This document shows positions 54,302 to 63,971 of a stretch of 64,000 bases of DNA, one piece after another. The DNA lies in the NCBI GenBank assembly GCA_023667185.1, contig JAMPAP010000002.1, positions 256,154 through 320,153 on the forward strand. Direction: 5' to 3'. The position numbers and the translations under genes were made by a program. The number at the start of each line of letters is the position of its first letter. The stretch's first letter is position 1. This DNA comes from Lachnoclostridium sp. (lineage in GTDB: Bacteria; Bacteroidota; Bacteroidia; Bacteroidales; Muribaculaceae). The notes beneath the pieces are model-generated. The model was given only the letters and a program-made list of their open reading frames with translations, was not told the DNA's origin and searched no databases.

Positions 54302-55027
54302 ATGAATTACTCACAGACACCCTCCCCTTACGGAGGTAATGGATACGATCCTCAGAGCCATGCCTTTGCCATGCAGGTATCAGGCGTGCTTAAGCAAGTG
54401 TTTCTCAAGATGTTCCTCGGCCTGATCGTGTCAGGCCTCGTGGCATGGTATTGTGCCAACAGCGCAGGTTATCAGAGCTTTCTGATGAACCATAGCAGTA
54501 TAGTATGGGTATTCTTCTTAGTTGAGATGGGTATCGTGATCGGTATCACATCGGCTCTTACCCGCATGAGCGCCACCATGGCCGCGCTGTTGTTTTATGT
54601 CTTTGCCGCCATCAACGGTCTGACCATAGCCCAGATATTCTGGGTCTACTCACTGACCTCCATCGCCAAGACATTCTTCATCTGCGCCGGTACATTCGGA
54701 GCAATGAGCGCCTACGGATATTTTACCACCCAGGACCTTACCAAGTGGGGCTCATTCCTGTTTTACGCTCTTTTAGGCCTGATTATAATGTCGCTGGTCA
54801 ATATCTTTACCCGTTCTACCACATTTGAGTGGATAATCTCAGGCGCCGGCGTGCTCATCTTCATCGGCCTTACGGCATGGGACACCCAGCAGATCAAGCA
54901 GATGGTGCTCCAGGCTCCCGAAGAGTGGCAAGGACATATCTCCACCTATGGCGCTCTGACGCTGTATCTCGACTTTATCAACCTCTTCCTATATCTGCTC
55001 CGCTTCTTCGGCAATAGCAGAGACTAA
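54302..55027 (+). CDS. Bax inhibitor-1/YccA family membrane protein
   Basis: A 241-residue protein with seven predicted membrane helices, a short polar N-terminus (MNYSQTPSPYGGNGYDPQSH) and the BI-1 C-terminal features GLTAWDTQQIKQM and ALTLYLDFINLFLYLLRFF. Members act as calcium-leak channels or interact with FtsH; the bacterial role here is not determined. Confidence 0.92.
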   Translation: MNYSQTPSPYGGNGYDPQSHAFAMQVSGVLKQVFLKMFLGLIVSGLVAWYCANSAGYQSFLMNHSSIVWVFFLVEMGIVIGITSALTRMSATMAALLFYVFAAINGLTIAQIFWVYSLTSIAKTFFICAGTFGAMSAYGYFTTQDLTKWGSFLFYALLGLIIMSLVNIFTRSTTFEWIISGAGVLIFIGLTAWDTQQIKQMVLQAPEEWQGHISTYGALTLYLDFINLFLYLLRFFGNSRD

Positions 55028-55055
55028 CCTGTTAACCCCTCAACTTCAAAAACAA

Positions 55056-56255
55056 ATGGCTAAAGTAATCATCATCGGATGTGGTGGCGTAGGCACCGTC
55101 GTAGCCCACAAATGCGCCGCACATCCTGAAGTGTTCTCTGAAATAATCATCGCATCGCGCACCCGCTCAAAGTGTGAGGCCGTGGTGGAAGCTATAGGCA
55201 AGGACTACGTCAGCGCTGACACTGTGGATGCCGACGATGTGGCTCAGCTCGTGGAGCTCTTCAACCGCCACAAGCCCCAGCTCGTAATCAATGTAGCTCT
55301 CCCCTATCAGGATCTTACCATCATGGACGCCTGCCTGATAAGCAAGGTCAACTACCTCGACACGGCCAACTACGAGCCTAAGGATGAGGCTCATTTCGAA
55401 TACTCCTGGCAGTGGGCTTACAAGAAGCGCTTCGAGGACGCCGGATTGACCGCCATCCTCGGCTGCGGCTTTGACCCGGGCGTGTCAGGCGTGTTTACAG
55501 CATACGCCGCAAAGCATTACTTCAAGGAGATGACCACTCTTGACATCGTAGACTGCAACGGCGGTGACCACGGCAAAGCATTTGCCACTAACTTCAACCC
55601 CGAAATCAATATCCGCGAGATCACCCAGAATGGCCGCTACTACGAGAATGACCAATGGATCACCACCGGTCCGCTCGAGATTCACCGCACTCTCACCTAC
55701 CCCACCATCGGCCCGCGCGAGAGCTACCTGATGTATCACGAGGAGCTCGAGTCGCTCGTCAAGAATTTCCCCTCGATCAAGCGCGCACGCTTCTGGATGA
55801 CCTTCGGCCAGGAATATCTTACTCACCTGCGCGTGATCCAGAATATCGGAATGGCCCGCATCGATGAGGTGGACTATAACGGCACCAAGATCGTTCCCCT
55901 TCAGTTCCTCAAAGCCGTGCTCCCCAATCCTCAGGACCTCGGCGCCAACTACCACGGCGAGACCTCAATCGGATGCCGCATCTCAGGTATCGACAAGGAG
56001 GGTAAGCCGCTCACATATTATATATGGAACAACTGCTCTCACGAGGCCGCATATAAGGAGACCGGTATGCAAGCCGTAAGTTACACCACCGGCGTTCCCG
56101 CAATGGTGGGCGCCATGATGTTCCTTACCGGCAAATGGGTGAAGCCCGGCGTTAACAACGTCGAGGAGTTTGACCCGGATCCATTCCTCGAGGCTGTTGC
56201 CGCCAATGGTCTGCCTTGGCACGAGAAATTTAACATTGACCTCGAACTCGATTAA
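55056..56255 (+). CDS. carboxynorspermidine dehydrogenase (saccharopine dehydrogenase family)
   Basis: NADPH-dependent enzyme of the alternative polyamine pathway, joining aspartate semialdehyde to a diamine to form carboxy(nor)spermidine. The 399-residue protein has a Rossmann start (VIIIGCGGVGTVVAHK) and GCGFDPGVSGVF, with the length of the LYSDH/CASDH group found in Bacteroidota. nspC, which decarboxylates the product, is not adjacent. True lysine-pathway saccharopine dehydrogenase is less likely. Confidence 0.85.
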   Translation: MAKVIIIGCGGVGTVVAHKCAAHPEVFSEIIIASRTRSKCEAVVEAIGKDYVSADTVDADDVAQLVELFNRHKPQLVINVALPYQDLTIMDACLISKVNYLDTANYEPKDEAHFEYSWQWAYKKRFEDAGLTAILGCGFDPGVSGVFTAYAAKHYFKEMTTLDIVDCNGGDHGKAFATNFNPEINIREITQNGRYYENDQWITTGPLEIHRTLTYPTIGPRESYLMYHEELESLVKNFPSIKRARFWMTFGQEYLTHLRVIQNIGMARIDEVDYNGTKIVPLQFLKAVLPNPQDLGANYHGETSIGCRISGIDKEGKPLTYYIWNNCSHEAAYKETGMQAVSYTTGVPAMVGAMMFLTGKWVKPGVNNVEEFDPDPFLEAVAANGLPWHEKFNIDLELD

Positions 56256-56330
56256 TTCTGCAAATTCACTTACGTCTATCTCGATGGCCGGCGTGTCATC
56301 GAGATAGTTGTAAATAATTACATTCACATT

Positions 56331-57716
56331 ATGAAAAACCTTCTGAATCTGATACTCGTGGTTGCGATGACACTTGCGACCTCGGGCGTGGCTCAGGCTG
56401 AACGCTATGTACTTTCTGACACCAAGTATGACTGGAGCGGCCTTGCCAACTCCATTACTTCGGCCTCGAAATCCGACTATGAAAAAGCTCACGACATCTA
56501 CACTTGGCTGACCAACAATATCGCTTACGACGTTACTTACTCCATACATTACGCTGACCAGACCTATGAAAACAAGCGCGGCGTCTGTCAAGGCTACTGC
56601 GAGCTGTTTGCCCGCCTTGGCGAGGCCGTAGGTCTCCGCAGCGAGGTGGTCTGTGGCAAGTCAAAGGATCGCGATGGCAAGATTGGCGACATCGGCCACG
56701 CATGGCTGTTTGTCTATACCAACGGCAATTCCGGCATCTTCGTCGACCCGACATGGGGCGCCGGGGCAGTCACTGACGGCCGTTTTGAGAAAAGCCCTAA
56801 TGAAGACTGGTTTCACGTCGACCCGGCATGGATGATCTTCTCCCATTATCCTGACGATGAAATGTTTCAGCTTCTTGAATCAAAGATTGACTACTCTACA
56901 TTCACCCGCCTGCCCTCTTTCCGTCCCGAACTGGCAAAAATGGGCTATAAGGCCGATGAATTCCTATCAAAATCCCTGAGCGGCAAAGCCCCGGAAATAC
57001 CGGAGTTTTACTCAAGTGTATATAACGAGCACGCTCGCGCCATCAAGGTTCCTCAGGATGCTGTGCTGCATATCGGTACGGAATATGAATTTTACGCCGT
57101 GCCAAACGGCAGTAGCCGGTTTGCTATAATCAACGAGGGTCGCTTCGAGGAGGACTGGCTTCCGGCAGGCGACTATAAAGGCGTAAGATTCATGCCGTCA
57201 AAGCCGGGCACATTAAGATTAAGCGCAAAAAGCTCCGGAGATTCATGGTACACAATTGCCGAATATAAAGTGGCCGCCCCCACAGCTGCCGAGACAGCCC
57301 GTTTGGAAGAGAAATATCCGTATCTCTCGAAATGTTTTGAGGATATGGCGGATTGCAACCTCCACAACTATAAGGCGCTTGGCGTAGATGGCACCCGTGT
57401 GCTCAAGGCAATAAAATCCGAAAATATCAAAAGACTTCCTACTCTCTACGAGACCATGGGATGCCGCCCGGTGGATGTGCCTTGGAACGGGCAGCTGACC
57501 GCAGGCAAGTCATATCGTTTCGTATTATATCCCGGAAGTGCCCAGAAGTTTGCCGTGGTAAACGATGGCAACTGGATGACCGATTGGACTGTAGACCCCA
57601 CAACAGGCAATATTATAATGACGATCGAAGCAGCCACCCCCGGCGACCTGAATGTATATGCCACCGGGGAGACCGAAGATAATTATCACGGTGTGCTCAA
57701 ATATACCGTAAAGTAA
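56331..57716 (+). CDS. secreted transglutaminase-like protein
   Basis: A 461-residue exported protein with a Sec signal (MKNLLNLILVVAMTLATSGV, cleavage near AQA). Residues 50-145 form a transglutaminase core with the full triad C86 (GVCQGYC), H123 (GHAW) and D139 (VDPTWGAG), which in bacteria usually acts as a cysteine peptidase. The C-terminal 300 residues are beta-rich and unassigned. Its stop abuts the start of the dipeptide epimerase gene, so both likely work on periplasmic peptides. Confidence 0.85.
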   Translation: MKNLLNLILVVAMTLATSGVAQAERYVLSDTKYDWSGLANSITSASKSDYEKAHDIYTWLTNNIAYDVTYSIHYADQTYENKRGVCQGYCELFARLGEAVGLRSEVVCGKSKDRDGKIGDIGHAWLFVYTNGNSGIFVDPTWGAGAVTDGRFEKSPNEDWFHVDPAWMIFSHYPDDEMFQLLESKIDYSTFTRLPSFRPELAKMGYKADEFLSKSLSGKAPEIPEFYSSVYNEHARAIKVPQDAVLHIGTEYEFYAVPNGSSRFAIINEGRFEEDWLPAGDYKGVRFMPSKPGTLRLSAKSSGDSWYTIAEYKVAAPTAAETARLEEKYPYLSKCFEDMADCNLHNYKALGVDGTRVLKAIKSENIKRLPTLYETMGCRPVDVPWNGQLTAGKSYRFVLYPGSAQKFAVVNDGNWMTDWTVDPTTGNIIMTIEAATPGDLNVYATGETEDNYHGVLKYTVK

Positions 57717-58808
57717 ATGCGCAGATTAGCAGCCATATTTTTCCTGATGATAACGCTCATGGCTCGTGCTGAGGTGAAAACGGCCGGAGGAGTGGAATTC
57801 TCGTTCTATCCCTACGAGTTGAAGCTCAACCATTCGTTTAACCTCGCGGCCATGTCGCGCACCACCACGCCCGATGTTCAGGTAGCCATCACCATCGACA
57901 GCGTCACCGGCTACGGCGAGGCCTCGATGCCCCCTTACCTCGGCGAATCAGTGGAATCAGTCATGACATTCCTGCAGAAGATTGACCCGCAGCGTCTTGC
58001 CGATCCTTTTGCGCTTGAAGCCATCCATAGCTACCTTGACTCGCTCGCTCCCGGCAACCATGCAGCGAAGGCCGCTGTCGACATCGCCCTCCACGATCTC
58101 TCAGGCAAGTTGATGGGCCGTCCCTGGTATGCCATCTATGGCCTTGACCCTGAGCTTGCCCCCTGCACCTCATTCACTATCACCAATGATACTCCCGAGG
58201 TACTGGCGCAGAAGATGGCCGAGGCGGAGCCTTACAAGATATGGAAGGTAAAGATGGGCGTCCCGGGCGACCGCGAGCTTATAGAGACCATCCGCCGCCA
58301 TACTGACCGCCCGCTCTGCGTCGATGTCAACCAGGGCTGGCACTCGCCGCAGGAGGCTCTCGAGAATATACTGTGGCTCGCTGACCGCAACGTAATTTTC
58401 GTAGAGCAGCCCCTTGATAAGAACGATATCGAAGGGCACGCCTGGCTGAAGGAGCACTCTCCGCTCCCGATAATCGCCGATGAGGCCGTGCAGACTTCGA
58501 CCGATATACCGGCTCTGGCTCGCGCCTACGATGGCATCAACATTAAACTAATGAAATGCGGAGGCCTCACCGATGCTTACAAAATGGCTGTAATAGCCCG
58601 CGGCCTTGGCTTGAAAGTGATGATCGGGTGCATGACCGAAACTTCATGCGCCGTATCGGCAGCAGCCCAGCTCGCGCCGCTGGCCGACTGGGTGGATCTT
58701 GACGGTAACCTCCTGATTGCTAATGATATTTTTAATGGAATAACTATCAATGACGGCAAAGTGACTCTCTCGTCAGAGGCCGGCATTGGCATAAAACTAA
58801 AGCAATGA
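57717..58808 (+). CDS. dipeptide (L-Ala-D/L-Glu) epimerase, with signal peptide
   Basis: Enolase-superfamily epimerase that converts L-Ala-D-Glu from murein to L-Ala-L-Glu. The 363-residue protein keeps the catalytic set: K177 and K179 (KVKMG), metal ligands D203, E230 and D255 (VDVNQGW, FVEQP, IADEA) and K277 in NIKLMKCGG. Unlike the E. coli and B. subtilis enzymes it starts with a hydrophobic signal (MRRLAAIFFLMITLMARA). Order: directly after the transglutaminase, overlapped by 4 bp with the DUF3843 gene. Confidence 0.88.
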   Translation: MRRLAAIFFLMITLMARAEVKTAGGVEFSFYPYELKLNHSFNLAAMSRTTTPDVQVAITIDSVTGYGEASMPPYLGESVESVMTFLQKIDPQRLADPFALEAIHSYLDSLAPGNHAAKAAVDIALHDLSGKLMGRPWYAIYGLDPELAPCTSFTITNDTPEVLAQKMAEAEPYKIWKVKMGVPGDRELIETIRRHTDRPLCVDVNQGWHSPQEALENILWLADRNVIFVEQPLDKNDIEGHAWLKEHSPLPIIADEAVQTSTDIPALARAYDGINIKLMKCGGLTDAYKMAVIARGLGLKVMIGCMTETSCAVSAAAQLAPLADWVDLDGNLLIANDIFNGITINDGKVTLSSEAGIGIKLKQ

Positions 58809-60490
58809 AAAAGAACGACAAAAATAACACTCCGGAACTCACCCCCGAGGAGGTGGATAAGGCATTTGAAGATGCATTGAATCTCGTTAAAGCTAAAATG
58901 GACGATGATCCAGAAGGGTTTCTTGATATGATGAGATCCTATATGAAGAGGTATGTGCCACGCATCCCCGTAAGCGATTGGACAGAGACTCATCCGGGCA
59001 GGATGTCATGTGGTTCTGACCGATTTTATGCTAACCTTGCCTCCGACTTAAATGCCGAGTTTACAATCCTTAATCAAAACGGCTTAATGCCTGATGGTAC
59101 ACCTTACGCCGCAGCAATGAGTCTGGCAGCTTACCTTGAGGATATCGTATCTGGCACGGGTGTCTGGCAAGCCGTCAGAAACATATATAAACGCACCTAT
59201 GGCGCTCAGCTGCCATTCTACGAAGTTGACCCTGACGACTATTTCGAGGATGATATCAACATTCAGGACGTCAAGCTGCTAATCTGGCAAGCTATAAGCC
59301 GATGCGGCGAAGTCAAGGGCTCAGTATATTCTCCCATAAGTCAGGCCGTTGACGTCATGTCAGAGATCGCATTTGACATCCTCGTTGACCGCTTTGACTC
59401 CGCCCCGTTAGCATCCAGAGCCTTTGAAACTATTAAAAAAATCTTCCACAAAGGAGACTATTTCGAGGTACGTTCGCTCGGTCTGTGGCTAAGTATGTAT
59501 AATCCCTTGACTGCATCGCCGTTTGGACGTGAGGACATTAAGAAAGAAGCCGCAAATCTCCTCGACACTTTGGAAGAAAAGTTCATAAACATTAATCCTG
59601 ATATTTCCGATGCCATTTATTTTACCGAAGCTGATGACAGCTGGCTCGACTACGTATCGTTCCTCGGATGCTCTACAGCTACACTTCTGTCAGAGCTTGC
59701 CACAATACACGGCTTCACCACTCTATCCGAAAAGATCTTGGGTATAAAGAAATTACCCATGATGATGTACTCCATTGAAGAAGTGAGCGGCAAGACTGTA
59801 ACCATCAAAGACCTCCTGAACCGGACACGCATCGTTGATAAAAATTCATTTGGCAAAGGCGCTCTCTGGAAAAAAGGCAATGGCATCGCAGCGGCATTGG
59901 TAAAATTTGGCGACACATATTCCATCAACGGATTATGCACTTTCCTTCCTGTACCCCCTGAAAAGAAAGGGGAAATAATGCTGACAGAAATTACCGAAGA
60001 CCAGATTATGGCATTCAAGAAACTTATCAGTAAAAACCGTGGACGCAAGCTCTACTATTGCAAAACTCTACGAGATTTATCGGACATTCTTGAGACGACA
60101 GGATGGCCCATGAAGCCTGATGACTTGGTAAAGCCTGATAACCACACCAATTATCTGCTTGCTATAAGCGAAACTGACGGCCCTACGATTTTCCCCGGTG
60201 ACTGCGCTATCTTCAACGACAAAGCCAATCCGTTCTTCGGTTCCATTCCCAAAGAAAGCCTTGGCGATGATCAGATGAGTTTCGTATTTAACGCAGTATT
60301 ACCTGACGACCTTATTGACTATATAGTTGACCACAAATTACTCTCCAAAGCATGCATATTCACCTCCCAGGGCAAACGCGTAGGCCACCGCATTGTTCAG
60401 GACAATCTCCGTTTTCTGTTCCATTTCTACCGTTCGGCTGTCTACGACATCCCCGAGCAATTCCTCTCAAAAGAGAATAATGAAGATTGA
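58805..60490 (+). CDS. DUF3843 family protein
   Basis: A 561-residue soluble protein whose N-terminal part matches DUF3843 of Bacteroidales: YLEDIVSGTGVWQAVRN, TYGAQLPFYEVD and DDINIQDVKLLIWQAI. The remainder (about residues 230-560) is less familiar, with a beta-rich segment around TVTIKDLLNRTRIVDKN. No catalytic motif is evident and no signal peptide is present. It overlaps the epimerase stop by ATGA, so it belongs to the same transcript. Confidence 0.75.
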   Translation: MKKNDKNNTPELTPEEVDKAFEDALNLVKAKMDDDPEGFLDMMRSYMKRYVPRIPVSDWTETHPGRMSCGSDRFYANLASDLNAEFTILNQNGLMPDGTPYAAAMSLAAYLEDIVSGTGVWQAVRNIYKRTYGAQLPFYEVDPDDYFEDDINIQDVKLLIWQAISRCGEVKGSVYSPISQAVDVMSEIAFDILVDRFDSAPLASRAFETIKKIFHKGDYFEVRSLGLWLSMYNPLTASPFGREDIKKEAANLLDTLEEKFININPDISDAIYFTEADDSWLDYVSFLGCSTATLLSELATIHGFTTLSEKILGIKKLPMMMYSIEEVSGKTVTIKDLLNRTRIVDKNSFGKGALWKKGNGIAAALVKFGDTYSINGLCTFLPVPPEKKGEIMLTEITEDQIMAFKKLISKNRGRKLYYCKTLRDLSDILETTGWPMKPDDLVKPDNHTNYLLAISETDGPTIFPGDCAIFNDKANPFFGSIPKESLGDDQMSFVFNAVLPDDLIDYIVDHKLLSKACIFTSQGKRVGHRIVQDNLRFLFHFYRSAVYDIPEQFLSKENNED

Positions 60491-60544
60491 AGCAATGATC
60501 TCATGTTATTAAATGTGAACGAAATGCAAAATAGTATAAAAATC

Positions 60545-60576
60545 TTTGCGTAGGTCAAAAAAATTTCGTTACTTTG
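60545..60576 (+). promoter_or_regulatory. promoter of rpmB-rpmG-bL38
   Basis: TTTG (60545-60548), 20 bp, TTACTTTG (60569-60576), the same 7-of-8 form as before acpP. It leaves a leader of about 130 nt before rpmB, possibly for autogenous control. Confidence 0.6.
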
Positions 60577-60712
60577 CACTTGCTTTTGTGGCTCATCATA
60601 AAAAGCAGTTGAGAATGATGCACTTGACAGCGATATGAGAGACATGATGACCCCCGCGGAAGCGACAGAAAGTTTATAACAAAACAATCATAGAGATAAA
60701 AAACCAAAAGCC

Positions 60713-60970
60713 ATGTCAAGAGTTTGTCAAATCACAGGCAAAAAAGCTATTACGGGCAACAACGTTTCGCACTCAAAGCGTCGCACCAAACGCAGATTCA
60801 ATGTGAACCTCTTCAACAAAAAATTCTTCTGGGTTGAAGAAAATGCCTGGATCGTTCTTACCCTCTCAGCTGCAGGCCTCCGCACTATCAACAAGAAAGG
60901 TCTCGATGCCGCTATCAAAGAAGCCGCATCAAAAGGTTATCTAACTGAAATCAAATACTTAGACATTTAA
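60713..60970 (+). CDS. rpmB: 50S ribosomal protein L28
   Basis: Large-subunit protein of 85 residues with [20 protein letters not shown] and [18 protein letters not shown]. Starts the three-gene ribosomal operon; rpmG follows 7 bp on. Confidence 0.98.
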   Translation: MSRVCQITGKKAITGNNVSHSKRRTKRRFNVNLFNKKFFWVEENAWIVLTLSAAGLRTINKKGLDAAIKEAASKGYLTEIKYLDI

Positions 60971-60977
60971 TAAGAAG

Positions 60978-61166
60978 ATGGCAAAGAAAGCTAAAGGTAA
61001 TCGCGTTCAGGTCATCCTCGAATGCACCGAACACAAGGCAAGCGGTATGCCCGGTACATCGCGTTACATCACCACCAAAAACCGCAAAAACACCACTGAG
61101 CGTCTGGAACTCAAAAAATACAACCCGATTCTCAAACGAGTAACCGTACACAAAGAAATTAAATAA
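60978..61166 (+). CDS. rpmG: 50S ribosomal protein L33
   Basis: Large-subunit protein of 62 residues with [20 protein letters not shown] and [11 protein letters not shown]. It has only one cysteine, so it is the zinc-free form, in keeping with the cysteine-free L31 in this window. Confidence 0.97.
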   Translation: MAKKAKGNRVQVILECTEHKASGMPGTSRYITTKNRKNTTERLELKKYNPILKRVTVHKEIK

Positions 61167-61175
61167 TAACTCCAC

Positions 61176-61325
61176 ATGGCAAAGAAAACCGTAGCAACCC
61201 TGCAGAAAGGCGAAGGCCGCACCTACAGCAAAGTTATCAAGGTCGTTAAATCGGCCAAGACCGGTGCCTACACCTTCCAGGAACAAATGGTTCCTAACGA
61301 TGCCGTCAAAGATATCCTCAAATAA
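61176..61325 (+). CDS. Bacteroidota-specific ribosomal protein bL38 (DUF4295)
   Basis: A 49-residue basic protein, ATG 61176 to TAA 61323-61325, starting MAKKTVATLQKGEGRTYSK. It matches DUF4295, which structural work on the Flavobacterium johnsoniae ribosome placed in the large subunit as bL38. The position right after rpmG is the usual Bacteroidota order. A strong terminator follows. Confidence 0.92.
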   Translation: MAKKTVATLQKGEGRTYSKVIKVVKSAKTGAYTFQEQMVPNDAVKDILK

Positions 61326-61390
61326 ATCTTTGAACATCATAATCTGATTCCCATCCATCATGCCCTCGGGCATGGCCATAGTTTCATAGA

Positions 61391-61429
61391 AAATCACCTT
61401 GCTGAGCCCCAGCAAGGTGATTTCTTTTT
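61391..61429 (+). terminator. intrinsic terminator of the rpmB operon
   Basis: AAATCACCTTGCT and AGCAAGGTGATTT form a perfect 13-bp stem with a 7-nt loop, followed by CTTTTTC. Confidence 0.92.
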
Positions 61430-61435
61430 CTCATT

Positions 61436-61475
61436 TCGTCAATTTGTCAATTTGACAATTTGACATTATGTCAAT
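61436..61475. repeat. short GTCAATTT repeats
   Basis: GTCAATTT units recur in direct and nearly inverted order (GTCAATTTGTCAA then TTTGACAATTTGAC) between the convergent bL38 and pgi genes. Confidence 0.55.
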
Positions 61476-61557
61476 AACAACAAAAGGGCAGTCTCACGAC
61501 TACCCTAATGCTTCAAATACACAATTATCTATAAAACAACTATTAATTTGTCATTTC

Positions 61558-62898
61558 TTAGAGGCGTTCTTTGATAGCTTTTGTGGCTTCTTCGTAGCCG
61601 GGCTTTTCGAGGAGTGCAAACATATTGCGCTTGTAAGCCTCTACACCGGGCTGGTTGAAGGGGTTAACACCGAGCATATAGCCGCTGATACCACAGGCTT
61701 TTTCAAAGAAGTAGATGAGCTGGCCGAGATATTTCTCCTCAAGTGCAGGAACCACGATGCGCATATTGGGCACACCGCCATCGATGTGAGCGATACGTGT
61801 ACCGAGCTCAGCCATCTTGTTGACCTGATCGATGCGTTTGCCGGCAATATAGTTGAGGCCGTCGAGGTTAGCTTCGTCAGAGGGGATAGCTTTTTCGTGG
61901 CGAGGCTCTTCTACTGATATTACAGTCTCGAAGATGGTGCGTTCGCCGTCCTGAATCCACTGACCCATGGAGTGAAGGTCAGTAGAGAAGTCGACTGCAG
62001 CAGGGAATATACCCTTGTGGTCTTTACCTTCGCTCTCGCCGTAAAGCTGTTTCCACCATTCTCCGAAGTAGTGGAGTTTGGGGTTGTAGTTGACGAGGAT
62101 TTCGATTTTCTTGCCGGCCTGATAGAGTGCGTTGCGGGCGATGGCATAGTTGAGTGCTTCGTTTGAGTCATTGGCAGCGTTGGTGGCCTTTTCCATTTCG
62201 GCTGCACCGTCGATAAGGGCGCGGATGTCATATCCGGCTACAGCGATGGGGAGCAGACCTACGGGTGAGAGCACTGAGAAGCGACCGCCTACATTGTCAG
62301 CGATGACAAAAGTCTTGTAACCTTCCTCAGTAGCGAGGGAGCGGAGGGCGCCGCGTTTTGCGTCAGTGATGGCAACGATGCGTTTGCGGGCTTCGTCGAC
62401 ACCGAGCTGGCGCTCAAGTTGCTCTTTCAGGAGACGGAAAGCGATAGCGGGCTCAGTGGTTGTACCTGACTTGGAGATTACGATGATACCGAAGCGTTTA
62501 TCCTTGAGGTAGTCCTGAAGTTCCCACATATAGTCTTCGCCGATATTCTGGCCTGCGAAGAGAAGCTGGGGATTGCCGGCCACACCGGGACGAAGGGCTT
62601 CAAAGTTGCTTGAAAGAGCCTCAACCACGGCCTTAGCACCGAGGTATGAGCCGCCGATACCGATAGCGATCACGGTGTCGCAGTTTGCGCGAAGAGCGTC
62701 GGCGGTGGCTACTATGTCGTCGAGGAGAGCGTCAGTAGTTTCTGTGGGGAGGTTGACCCATCCGAGGAAGTCGTTACCTTCGCCGGTGGCGTTAAGAACC
62801 TTGTCGAGAGCATCAGCTCCGGCAGCTTCGAGTTTTTCAATAGCGGGAGCGCCGAGCGTAGCTTGTACGTTTTCGATGTCAACACTGATTTGTTTCAT
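61558..62898 (-). CDS. pgi: glucose-6-phosphate isomerase
   Basis: Interconverts glucose 6-phosphate and fructose 6-phosphate in glycolysis and gluconeogenesis. The 446-residue protein is the short bacterial type (as in Bacillus), with [33 protein letters not shown] and the C-terminal [16 protein letters not shown] segment. It is 41 bp downstream of gpsA, an order shared by Bacteroidales (lysS-gpsA-pgi). Confidence 0.97.
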   Translation of the reverse strand: MKQISVDIENVQATLGAPAIEKLEAAGADALDKVLNATGEGNDFLGWVNLPTETTDALLDDIVATADALRANCDTVIAIGIGGSYLGAKAVVEALSSNFEALRPGVAGNPQLLFAGQNIGEDYMWELQDYLKDKRFGIIVISKSGTTTEPAIAFRLLKEQLERQLGVDEARKRIVAITDAKRGALRSLATEEGYKTFVIADNVGGRFSVLSPVGLLPIAVAGYDIRALIDGAAEMEKATNAANDSNEALNYAIARNALYQAGKKIEILVNYNPKLHYFGEWWKQLYGESEGKDHKGIFPAAVDFSTDLHSMGQWIQDGERTIFETVISVEEPRHEKAIPSDEANLDGLNYIAGKRIDQVNKMAELGTRIAHIDGGVPNMRIVVPALEEKYLGQLIYFFEKACGISGYMLGVNPFNQPGVEAYKRNMFALLEKPGYEEATKAIKERL

Positions 62899-62939
62899 GT
62901 CATTAAATTTTTCGAGGTATATAAATTAATGTTTGTTTA

Positions 62940-63935
62940 TCAGATAAATGTGGCTCCGAGAGCACGGATAGCTTTTTCGGCCTTTGCTTTATGGTAGAGG
63001 ATGGCATATACAGCCTCGAGGATAGGCATATCCACTCCGTAGCGGGCATTGATCTCGTGCATGCACCGGGTGCCGTAGTACCCTTCGGCAGTCTGCTCCA
63101 TCTCCATTCGGGCGGTGGATACGGAGTAGCCTTTACCGATGATTGAACCGAAGTTATGGTTGCGCGAGAAGCGTGAATAAGCCGTAACGAGGAGATCGCC
63201 GAGGTAGACGGAGTCGCAGATGCATCGCGGGCGCGGGCAGGCGATGTCGACAAAGCGTTCGATTTCACGAATGGCGTTTGACACGAGCATAGCCAGCAAG
63301 TTATCGCCCCCCTTCATGCCGTGGACAATACCGGCGGCTATGGAGTAGACATTTTTCAGCACGGCGGCATATTCTATACCCTCTACATCTGATGATACGA
63401 TGGTGCGGGTGTTGGGACCGGTGAGGAGCTTGCAGAACCCTTCAGCATTATCGGTATTGTGGCATCCTACAGTGAGGAAGCTCGGACGGCCGAGAGCCAC
63501 CTCCTCAGCGTGGCAGGGGCCGGAGACCACCAGCACGTTATCAGGCTTGACGTTGAAGCGCTCGATCATGAAGTCAGAGATAATCATGTTGTCATCAGGC
63601 ACAATACCTTTTACGGCTGAGATGACTATCTTGTCAGAGATGTCGACGTTGATCTTGTCAATATGGCTTTTAAAGTATGGCGAGGGCATCACCAGAAGGA
63701 GAGCTTCGGCGTTGCTGCACACATAGTTGATATCGCTTGAGAACTCGATGCGGCTGATGTCAAACTCCACGTCGGTCAGATATGTAGGGTTGTGACCGAA
63801 GCGTTTGAAGTCGGCGATGCGGTCATCGCGTCGCATATACCACATTATGTTTTCGCAATTACACAGCAGCAGTTTGGCAAGAGCTGTAGCCCAGCTTCCG
63901 CCGCCCATAACTGCTATTTTACGAGGAAAACCCAT
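62940..63935 (-). CDS. gpsA: glycerol-3-phosphate dehydrogenase [NAD(P)+]
   Basis: Reduces dihydroxyacetone phosphate to glycerol 3-phosphate, the backbone of phospholipids. The 331-residue protein has the nucleotide-binding start (IAVMGGGSWATALAKLL), SAVKGIVPDD, VSGPCHAEEVALGRPSF and the catalytic Lys in AAVLKNVYSIAAG. Middle gene of a probable lysS-gpsA-pgi operon. Confidence 0.97.
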   Translation of the reverse strand: MGFPRKIAVMGGGSWATALAKLLLCNCENIMWYMRRDDRIADFKRFGHNPTYLTDVEFDISRIEFSSDINYVCSNAEALLLVMPSPYFKSHIDKINVDISDKIVISAVKGIVPDDNMIISDFMIERFNVKPDNVLVVSGPCHAEEVALGRPSFLTVGCHNTDNAEGFCKLLTGPNTRTIVSSDVEGIEYAAVLKNVYSIAAGIVHGMKGGDNLLAMLVSNAIREIERFVDIACPRPRCICDSVYLGDLLVTAYSRFSRNHNFGSIIGKGYSVSTARMEMEQTAEGYYGTRCMHEINARYGVDMPILEAVYAILYHKAKAEKAIRALGATFI

Positions 63936-63971
63936 GGAGGATGATTATAATTGTCAGATTTAAAAGTGAGA

